The translations under genes and the position numbers were made by a program. From assembly GCA_036571765.1 (NCBI GenBank), contig BROE01000020.1:20192116-20256115 (forward strand): a stretch of 64,000 nt of DNA, written 5' to 3'. Shown in pieces: positions 55,801 to 64,000 of the stretch. The first letter of the stretch is position 1. Every line of letters begins with the position of its first letter. Under the pieces are notes generated by a model. The model was not told the origin of the DNA and did no database searches. It worked only from the letters and a program-made list of their open reading frames with translations. This DNA is from Plecoglossus altivelis (lineage: Eukaryota; Chordata; Actinopteri; Osmeriformes; Plecoglossidae).

Positions 55801-58043
55801 TCACCCTCCCTCTCCTGTTAGCTCTCTTTCGTTTCTTTTCCTTTGGTTCAGGTTATTCCCTAATTCCCTTGTCCCTCCCTCTGTTTGCTCTTTCTCTCTC
55901 CGTTTCCTTCTCATTTCCCTCTCTTTCCCTGCGTCTCATGTCTCTCCTTCTCTCTCTCTCTCCCTCTGCACCATATTTAATCACCTCCTTCTCCAGGTTC
56001 GCATCTGCAAACACAGCTCTCCATGTCTGTCTGTTTTGGTGTGTCGTGTGGCACTGTCAGCTTAGCTGTAACCCACATTGTTAGGTGTGCGGGGATGATC
56101 TCACCATCTTAAAGCTTTCATATTGAATGACTCTCTAGGAAGATCTTTACCGTGCACAGAATGGACGGGCCCAACAGCGCGTGAGCTGCACATTGCAGCT
56201 GCGATGTTAAAAGTCGAAGGTTGTAGCCTGAGACTCCTTGGTGGTTTGTGTTCTGTTTGGCCCGGAGCCCGCAGCCAGGCGCTCTCTAACGTCGAGCTGG
56301 AGAGAAGAAGGATGTTTCAGGCTTTTGTGAGTCGTCCCCTGAGCTCTCCTGGTGACGAGGGGGACGTGAGGACGGAAGCAGACGGCAGCTTCATCCTCCT
56401 CCAGAGCTCCTTTGAGGCTCCACTTTCTCAACTGTCATTCCCTTTTGTGGAGCTGTGCGAAAAACTAAAGTTTTCCACTTTGAAATATTTGTCCATAGTA
56501 CATACGGTAATGTATGGTTCCCTTTGGAGCTGTCTTCTAGAGCTGGGAACATCAATGTTCTCTCATTTGACATGTGGTTTTACATTTAGGATTTAATTCA
56601 CCGATGTTTTATTAATTTCGAAGATGCATTTGTTTAAAGCGATGTCCAAATATATGTTCAGCGATAAAGTACATTTACTAACACCTCTTACCATTCACCT
56701 GTAGTAAGGTTACCTTCAATTGTAGAATCTATACTAAACCTTCAAGTTGACCAGGGTGATAACTACATCAATGTTTCTGAGGGAAAACCTGTGTTTCAAA
56801 CCCATACAGAAACAAACGATTTGATTCTGTCAACATACTCTTAGTTCAATTAACATTTAATTTGATTACACACCAGTCATAGTTTTCTCACAGCCCTCAA
56901 ACAAGTGCACTGTCAGAAGTTGGAGTCACAAGACAAACGTTGCTGTTGTTCAGGGAAACGCTCTGCGTATCGTGTTATTTCATTATCCTTTTACCTCCCC
57001 ATCCGTTCACCCCTTCATCCTATCCAGGAGATTATAGAAGTTAATGATAAGCCCAGCAAAGATCAAATACTCCCTGTTTACTTTTTAAAAGCCAAGTCTC
57101 ACACAGCAGCATATCTCCTTTGTGAATAGCAAGGAGCCTAGCGTAGTGCATTCATAATGAAAATAGCCACGTTCGTTTCCAGAACAGATTTATTGTCCCT
57201 CTGAATTCTTTTCATCTTTAGTTTCTTTGATGCCAAATTGGTTAGCTACAGCGCTGCACTTAAAACATCACAGAGGAGGTGGAATATTTTCCTTGACAAA
57301 AAAAGATAACAAACAACGTGAGATGTGTCTTCCTGTCTCAGGAAGGTGAGGGAACGGCAGGAACGCCATGTTCTGTTTATCTGGCTTGTCCAGACCGTCG
57401 CAAAACCAGAAGCAATGTGACCCCACGCTGGGCTCCAATTGGTCATTGATGACCACATGGCTTGTGCCTTAAACCTAGAAATTAATTTAAGTGAACTTTC
57501 CTCCAGTTCAAGTTTGATTGATAGCGGTTTAACAACACGATCAACGGAGCAAGTCCCGCCTCGTGGAAAGCGATTGGCTGGAACGGGATTGTGGTGAACA
57601 TAATTGGCAGGAACAGGATTGCTGGAACTTAATTGGTGGAAATTAGTGGTCTACTCCAAACCTCAGAATTGACATTCCTGTGGCACTTAGCTGTGTTGCA
57701 AAACAACTCTCAGAGGGCCTCATTAGCTATCACAGCGCTTTTACATGGGACGCAACTTTACCTTTCAAAATATCAAAGACAAGGCTGAATATTTTACATG
57801 GTAAGAAAACACTGTCTGACTTTTATAAACTGAGGTGAAGGCCAGCATTTTATGACATTCTTTTCTTTCAGTTTCTTTCAGTAAACTATCAAATATCTTA
57901 GAAAGATGAGTTGTATTATTTCCTTAAAAAAATGAAATAATGAACAGCAGAACCTCTGGCGGATTTTTTTTTGACTCAGGAATTTGACTCACTGAAGTTT
58001 TTTGAGTATCTTAGAAAGTCTAATAAGTCTCTTTTCCTCTCAT
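55801..58043. other. Unique non-coding stretch, 2.2 kb
   Basis: A frame at 56123-56596 (157 aa) is the longest outside repeats, but shows no family resemblance or splice context. A loose 30-bp repeat with ATTGGC/ATTGGT and GGAACGGGATTG lies at 57568-57645. No exon, tRNA or element established. Confidence 0.5.
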
Positions 58044-58325
58044 GACACATACATCACACACACACAGACACATACAGCACACACACACAGACACAAACAG
58101 CACACACACACAGACACAAACAGCACACACACACAGACACAAACAGCACACACACACAGACACAAACAGCACACACACAGACACAAACAGCACACATACA
58201 CAGACACAAACAGCACACAGACACACACAGACACAAACAGCACACACACACAGACACAAACAGCACACACACACGGACACAAACAGCACACACACACACA
58301 CACAGCACACAGACACAAACAAGGT
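58044..58325. repeat. 21-bp CA-based minisatellite, about thirteen copies
   Basis: Units CACACACACAGACACAAACA + G in nearly strict register. Confidence 0.95.
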
Positions 58326-58775
58326 AACACATTCATCATTGTTGAATTTGTTATTTTCCTCACAAGAGCTTTGATGCTTTTTATGCTACAGAGACTGAGG
58401 TCATTATGTACCAGAGTGTTTGATTAGCATTAGCATTCCTCCTACCCAGTGTAATGAAGAGCTACATAGGGCCCGCTTGTTTTACTTGACCAGACCTCCA
58501 CCCGTGGAGTTTCTCAGGCATCCTGTGGTGATCCCAGAGACTCGGCTCCAATTGATGGAAACCCGGAGTGTTCCTTGATGTCATCTCTCTCCTGTTGGTT
58601 GCATCTCGGGTAGCACATAAGAAACAGAAAGATCCCAAGACTTATTTCTGGATGTTTTTTCTCTACAAACGGCTGTTTCCTCGGAACCTTCTGTCATACA
58701 GACTAGACGTCAGGCATTGATGGTACTGAGAGAGTTCATCAGGCAGAACATCTGAAGCAATGTGATGGGGGGAGG
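58326..58775. other. Unique non-coding stretch
   Basis: Single-copy sequence, no feature supported. Confidence 0.5.
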
Positions 58776-59512
58776 TGTTTTCTACGGTAACACAGACTGT
58801 GTTCTCTATGGTAACACACAGAACATGTTTCTATGGTAACACACAGACCGTGTTCTCTATGGTAACACATAGAACATGTTTTCTATGGTAACACAGACTG
58901 TGTTTTCTATGGTAACACAGACTGTGTTCTCTAAAGTAACACAGATGGTGTTCTCTATGATAACACAAGCTGTGTTCTCTACAGTAACACACAGACTGTG
59001 TTCTCTACAGTAACACAGAGACCGTGTTCTCTAAAGTAACACAGGTGGTGTTCTCTACAGTAACAGACAGACTGTGTTCTCTACAGTAACACACAGAGAC
59101 TATGTTCTCTACAGTAACACACAGATCGTGTTCTCTATGGTAACACACAGAACATGTTTTCTATGGTAACACAGACTGTGTTCTCTATGGTAACACAGAC
59201 TGTGTTCTCTAAAGTAACACAGATGGTGTTCTCTACAGTAACAGACAGACTGTGTTCTCTACAGTAACACACAGAGACTGTGTTCTCTACAGTAACACAC
59301 AGATCGTGTTTTCTATGGTAACACAGATGGTGTTCTCTACAGTAACAGACAGACTGTGTTCTCTACAGTAACACAGAGACCGTGTTCTCTAAAGTAACAC
59401 AGACTGTGTTCTCTACAGTAACAGACAGACTGTGTTCTCTACAGTAACACACCGATCGTGTTTTCTATGGTAACACAGAGACGGTGTTCTCTATGGTAAC
59501 AGAGACATGCAG
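58776..59512. repeat. 24-29 bp minisatellite (GTGTTCTCTAYRGTAACACA)
   Basis: About 27 units of TGTGTTCTCTACAGTAACAC plus a short linker (AGACTG, AGACCG, AGAACA, AGATGG). Two subfamilies, CTATGG and CTACAG/CTAAAG, occur in blocks. Confidence 0.95.
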
Positions 59513-59745
59513 TGAGTCAGACTGGAGGTCTTATGATGTCTCAAAGCTTTCAGCTGGCAGGTACTCGAAGCTCAATCCTAGAAAAGTGACGTGTTTTCTT
59601 TCTTCTGCTCCTTCCTGAAGGACGGATAAACACGTCAGCACCTTAACAAGAAGACTAGGATCTCTTCTTCTGTGGTGTCCGATATTTACATTACCAACAC
59701 ATTACACCATCCAAAAAAACCAACTGCATCATACAGTTCAACTGG
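59513..59745. other. Unique spacer
   Basis: Single-copy sequence, nothing recognised. Confidence 0.45.
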
Positions 59746-59749
59746 GAGC

Positions 59750-59868
59750 TGTAAACAGTAGCTCAGACTGTACAACTCCTGACTACAGACGAGATCGCCG
59801 GTCGAAATCCCCACCTACACTGTGTGTCGTTTTGGATCAAAGCTTCTGTTTTAATGAATACATGTTTA
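59750..59868 (+). mobile_element. tRNA-derived SINE, degenerate but with head and tail
   Basis: AGTAGCTCAGACTGTACAAC resembles an A box, GCCGGTCGAAATCCCC a B box, and a GTCGTTTTGGATCAAAGCTTCTGTTTTAATGA-like stretch the usual fish SINE tail. Order and spacing fit one element; target duplications not identified. Confidence 0.7.
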
Positions 59869-60270
59869 TAATTGTTTGGAAACGGTCTGAAAACTTCAGA
59901 GCAGAGAGACAGCAACCTCAATGCACCCGCTGACTAAGCAACTTCCTGTTTCGGTGTCATTCTGGACGACCCCGTCGCCAGGACGACGGAGGAGAGAGCT
60001 CAGGTGTTCTGGCATCTCACAGTAGCTGCCATGTGGCCCTCTGTGAAAGCCCTTTCTCTCCTCCATGCTCCCTTTCTAATTAACACCATCAGAATGAGAA
60101 CTATCACCCTTTCTTTTTGCTCTAAAGATGGGTCTGAAACATGCACAATGTTCTCCAGGGAGGTCTTTCATGTCTTGTTCATCCAGTCTGAACTGAGCGA
60201 CGCTGTTCACACCCTCCTAGGTCGTCCTCACGCTAGATGTTCTGTCAGTGTTGAGGAGCTCCTGTTTCAC
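59869..60270. other. Unique non-coding stretch
   Basis: Single-copy sequence, no feature supported. Confidence 0.45.
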
Positions 60271-60273
60271 GCC

Positions 60274-60388
60274 TGGATGAGTCCACCTGGATCAATCCAC
60301 CTGGATGAGTCCACCTGGATCAGTCCACCTGGATCAATCCACCTGGATGAGTCCACTTGGATCGGTCCACCTGGATCAGTCCAGGTGT
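60274..60388. repeat. 14-bp repeat (CCACCTGGATGAGT), eight copies
   Basis: CCACCTGGATGAGT / CCACCTGGATCAGT / CCACCTGGATCAAT in strict register. Confidence 0.93.
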
Positions 60389-60469
60389 GAAGCAAGACTT
60401 TCATGTTTGTGTGTGATGTCAGGTTGAGTCCTGATAAGTTCCTGATTGGTCCCTAGAAAGAGCTGACAG

Positions 60470-60656
60470 TAGTCTAGAACATACGACGCTCTAGAACATA
60501 CAACGCTCTAGAACACACGACACTCTAGAACACACGACACTCTAGAACACACGGCACTCTAGAACACACGGCACTCTAGAACACACGGCACTCTAGAACA
60601 TACGACACTCTAGAACATACGACACTCTAGAACATACAACACTCTAGAACATACTG
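60470..60656. repeat. 17-bp repeat (CTCTAGAACACACGACA), eleven copies
   Basis: Strict 17-bp periodicity with an ACATACGACG/ACACACGGCA subfamily change in the middle. TCTAGA in every unit. Confidence 0.96.
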
Positions 60657-60702
60657 TGAGTTGGTGTAGTGGTAGGAAGAACAACACAGCATTTGGCTGC
60701 TG

Positions 60703-61040
60703 TTAGCCCCTGCCCAGCCCCAGTCCTAGTCCTAGCCCCAGTCCTAGTCCTTGCCCCAGTCCCAAGCCTAGCACAGCCTAGCCTGTCCCTGCCTATCCTC
60801 AGTCCCAGGCCTAGCCCCAGTCCCAAACCTAGCCCCAGTCCCAAGCCTAGCCCCAGTCCCAAGCCTAGTCCCAGACCTAGCCCCAGCCCTAGCCCAGCCT
60901 AGCCTGTCCCTGCCTATCCCCAGCCATGGCGCTTGCCCCAGTCCCAGGCCTAGCCCCAGACTAGCCTGCCCCACTTTAGCCCCAGCCTAGCCTTCCCCGC
61001 CCTAACCCAATCCTAGCCTGCCCCGTCTCACTCTAGCCCC
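60703..61040. repeat. C-rich repeat (CCCCAGTCCCAAGCCTAG)
   Basis: 6-bp based CCTAGC/CCCAGT units combined into 18-bp blocks, plus a doubled CAGCCTAGCCTGTCCCTGCC segment. Confidence 0.93.
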
Positions 61041-61063
61041 AGAAGTTAGATGGAAGTCAGCTG

Positions 61064-61163
61064 TTTTGATTGGCTGGATGTTCGCTCCGATCCTGCATTT
61101 GATTGGCTGGATGTTCGCTCCGATCCTGCATTTGATTGGCTGGATGTTCGATCCAGTCCTGCA
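61064..61163. repeat. 33-bp repeat with inverted CCAAT boxes, three copies
   Basis: TGATTGGCTGGATGTTCGCT + CCGATCCTGCATT repeated exactly twice and once with changes. Each unit holds ATTGGCTG, the reverse of the NF-Y site CAGCCAAT. Confidence 0.94.
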
Positions 61164-61255
61164 GGGAAACTGTGTTCGTGTTGAAGCGAAAGGAACCTCT
61201 GAACAACCTCACAGCAGATGTTGCTGCCAAACCACGAGCATGCTCTCAAGATCAA

Positions 61256-61900
61256 GCTCAACATCTGTTTGCCACTTGTAACAAGTGCCAGTACATCGGG
61301 TTACTGCATTTACAATGACAAAAAACAGTGGGATCTGTTTTATATAGTTTACTGTAACATCATAGTCAAGCATGTAACTTACCTTAACATGTGTGGTCAT
61401 TATGGGTTCACAAACCCACCACACTCTGACATTTTACAACTTAAATACAGAACACGGTCTATCCAACACCACAAATGTTACCAGCCAGCAGTTTAACACT
61501 CAGTATGTTTAACTCTTAATTACCAAGTTTTATGGATGAAGTTTTATGTCTGTTTTGTATCTCTTTTCCTTCTCTCCCCATCTCCCCACGTCGACACGTC
61601 TCTCTCCATCTCTCCCCACACAACACGTCTCTCCCTATGTCTCTCCACACCCTGAGAAAGGAGTGTTTGTGATGCTGAGCCCAGATAGCAGAGCTGTCTG
61701 AGTGTTGGTGGTTATTTTGGGGTAGAAATCTCACACTGAGCTGAGAGAGAAGGAACAGACAGTTCATTTGTTAAGATCTGCTATCTTATACACTCTGGTG
61801 AGTTAAAAGGAATCACAGAAATCCTCCCTCCCTCTTCCCCTTTCCCTCCCTCCCTCCCTCCCTCCCCTTTCCCTGCCTCCCTCCCTCCCTCCCCTTTCCC
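61256..61900. repeat. Gap-flanking duplication C, left copy
   Basis: Starts GCTCAACATCTGTTTGCC, identical to the right copy for about 270 bp, then similar through the ACACCCTGAGAAAGGAGTGT region to a CCCT-rich tract at 61825-61900. Confidence 0.95.
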
Positions 61901-61910
61901 NNNNNNNNNN
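61901..61910. other. Assembly gap (10 N)
   Basis: Ten N between a CCCT tract and a repeat of the preceding 650 bp; the true gap size is unknown. Confidence 0.99.
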
Positions 61911-62600
61911 GCTCAACATCTGTTTGCCACTTGTAACAAGTGCCAGTACATCGGGTTACTGCATTTACAATGACAAAAAACAGTGGGATCTGTTTTATAT
62001 AGTTTACTGTAACATCATAGTCAAGCATGTAACTTACCTTAACATGTGTGGTCATTATGGGTTCACAAACCCACCACACTCTGACATTTTACAACTTAAA
62101 TACAGAACACGGTCTATCCAACACCACAAATGTTACCAGCCAGCAGTTTAACACTCAGTATGTTTAACTCTTAATTACCAATGTTTTATGGATGAGTTTT
62201 AAATGTCTGTTTGGCTACTCTTTCTTCTCTCCCATCCCCACTCGACACGTCCTCTCTCCATCTCTCCCCACACAACACGTCTCTCCCTATGTCTCTCCAC
62301 ACCCTGAGAAAGGAGTGTTTGTGATGCTGAGCCCAGATAGCAGAGCTGTCTGAGTGTTGGTGGTTATTTTGGGGTAGAAATCTCACACTGAGCTGAGAGA
62401 GAAGGAACAGACAGTTCATTTGTTAAGATCTGCTATCTTATACACTCTGGTGAGCTTAAACAGGAATAACAAAATCCTCCCTCCTCTTCCCCTTTCCCTC
62501 CTCCTCTGCTCCCCCTTTCCTGCCTCCCTCCCTCCCTCCCCTTTCCCTCCCTCCTCCCCTTCCCTGCCCCACTCCTCCCTCTTCCCCTTTCCTTCTCCCC
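61911..62600. repeat. Gap-flanking duplication C, right copy
   Basis: Matches 61256 onwards at an offset of 655 bp. Identical up to about 62180, then with indels at 62180-62250, then close again to the C/T tract. Likely the same locus assembled twice. Confidence 0.95.
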
Positions 62601-62815
62601 CTCCACCTCCCCCCTTTCCCCTTCCCTCCTCCTCTTTCCCTCACCTCTTTTGCCTACCCCCCCTCCCTCCCTCCCTCCCTCCCCCCCTTCCCCTCCCCCT
62701 CCTCCCCCGGCTCCTTCTTCTTCTCCCCCTTCCCTCCCCCTTTCCCTCGCTCGTCCTCAGCCCTCCCTCCCTCTTTCCCTACCTCCCTTCTCCTTTCCCT
62801 CCCTCCCTCCCAGCC
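62480..62815. repeat. CCCT/CTCC pyrimidine tract
   Basis: CCTTTCCCTCCCTCC-type sequence of about 335 bp; longer counterpart of the tract cut by the gap. Confidence 0.93.
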
Positions 62816-64000
62816 ATCACCAAGGGAAGTATCCATGTCTTTAATCACCTATTAGTAATTAAAACCATCTTCAGATCATATTGCGATGCTGAGATTGACT
62901 ACAGGAAAGAGGAGAAGAAGAAGAATCGGAGGGCGTTTAGTGCACATGAACCTCAGGTGATGTCATCAACGCTTTAAATGATGGAGAGAAAGAACGGATT
63001 ATCGTTTCTGGAATGGGTATAAAAGGGTCTGGAATTGAGATCACGGTCTTAGTCAATTATTTGCCCTGTTGAATCCAGGATCTCTCAAACACGTAAATAC
63101 ACATACTTAGTCTCTATAATACAAGGTACAATGTTCAATAATGGCAACCAGTGAGGCGATACAATAACAAATTGTGTTTTCAGGGCTAAGACCATCAGCT
63201 TTTCAAACTGATTGCGCATGAACTTCATGTGAATAGGTTTGATTGTCATCGTAGATTGAAAGCCTTGAGCTCCTGTAACCTGCTATGCGTGCTTTAACGC
63301 ACAAAAGCTCGTTTGATCAACACCGTGCTTGCACCGAGCACACAGCAGTACAGGAAGCAGAAACAGGGGAACATTCATAACAGCAGATTGCAGAAAGACT
63401 CACTGTCAAATATCCAACTGACTGCTTCTCGTTTCTTCAGATGTTTTGACAACACTTGGTTACTGTAACTAAGGATACACCAACTAACCATAGTGTAACA
63501 AATCCTTTTTATTCTACGCAAATAGCTGTACCTTTTTAATTCTTACATTTTAGAGCCAGACTTGTTACTTTAGATTGAATCTGTGTTTGGTGGTGTGATC
63601 AATACTATCGATCAATACTATCTTGTCATTCAGCACTTGTTTTAATTTCCTGGCTGTTGTGTTCAACAACTGTTTACGGCTAGCATTCGAAGCTATCATG
63701 GAGTAAGGCAGAAGGCAACAAGAGAAAAAAGTTTTTCGTTTTTTTTTATCGACCTACCAGCTCTGCCATACTCAGTTCTCCCCTCCTCTCTCCTTTCTGT
63801 GAGGTAGTTTCAAACGTTTTTATCTTTTTCACACAAAAAAGTTGGCTTTATTGCCAACATCTTTGAGTTCTTGATGATACTTACTATACTCTACTGTAAT
63901 CTATTGTACTCTGCTCTGCTTTAATATACTTCAAACTTTTCTTTTGTACTTTTCCTCCCTCTCTCCTTTTCTTTCACTGTGTGCGGGGAAAAATATTCTA
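62816..64000. other. Unique AT-rich stretch to the window end
   Basis: Single-copy sequence. At 63875-63925 CTATACTCTACTGTAATCTA and neighbours are the reverse complement of words of the 64-1318 array. No exon recognised. Confidence 0.5.

Noticed and set aside
54920..56065. 381-codon Ser/Leu/Phe frame resembling membrane segments
   Set aside because: Translation of a CT microsatellite; hydrophobicity comes from TCT/CTC/TTT codons.
56123..56596. 157-codon frame in unique sequence
   Set aside because: No family resemblance, no convincing splice sites or start context; length is compatible with chance.
33828..64000. Following grm4 exon (the one beginning around VCIAQS)
   Set aside because: I looked for the expected conserved codons on the + strand and did not find them; the next exon may lie outside the window or be too short or damaged to see by eye.

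Overview
The window looks like teleost fish nuclear DNA. The evidence is one exon of a vertebrate metabotropic glutamate receptor (best match grm4), tRNA-derived SINE pieces carrying the fish tail motif 'ATCCAAAGCGACTTACA', two short hAT-type non-autonomous transposons with perfect 8-bp target duplications, and very abundant CA/GT, CT and 20-30 bp minisatellite arrays. There are no prokaryotic features. I cannot name the species.

Layout. 0-33 kb (+ strand) is non-coding: presumed intron or flank upstream of the grm4 exon, a patchwork of tandem arrays separated by 0.3-2.7 kb of unique sequence. The largest arrays are at 64-1318, 4000-4970, 5678-6350, 9080-9897, 13180-14848 (about 60 copies of a 28-mer), 25780-26355 and 27700-29035. 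The only convincing coding sequence is at 33707-33827 (+), ending in a clean GT donor; its 5' part appears present but scrambled by sequence errors. 34-64 kb is presumably downstream intron, again array-rich, with a foldback hAT element at 41719-41930, a 23-bp array containing CCCTAA words at 40.37-41.4 kb, and a 23-bp array at 38.59-39.6 kb. By hand tally roughly 40% of the window is tandem or low-complexity repeat.

Assembly quality matters here. Several segments are near-copies of a neighbour carrying many substitutions and indels: 37.4-38.3 kb versus 36.5-37.4 kb; 44.4-48.1 kb and 48.1-53.85 kb versus 43.8-44.4 kb and each other; 61.91-62.5 kb versus 61.26-61.9 kb, separated by a 10-N gap. 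The stretches 27.42-27.72 kb and 32.5-33.7 kb have the same look (random CpG, broken motifs). Islands of 148 and 238 bp inside the noisy copies are letter-perfect, as expected from patchily polished long reads or false duplications rather than natural divergence. Long open frames in these and in the arrays are artefacts of composition.

No operon-like or multi-gene system is present. The biology supported is one exon of a glutamate receptor gene inside unusually minisatellite-dense, transposon-sprinkled non-coding DNA. I did not find an undescribed gene system.
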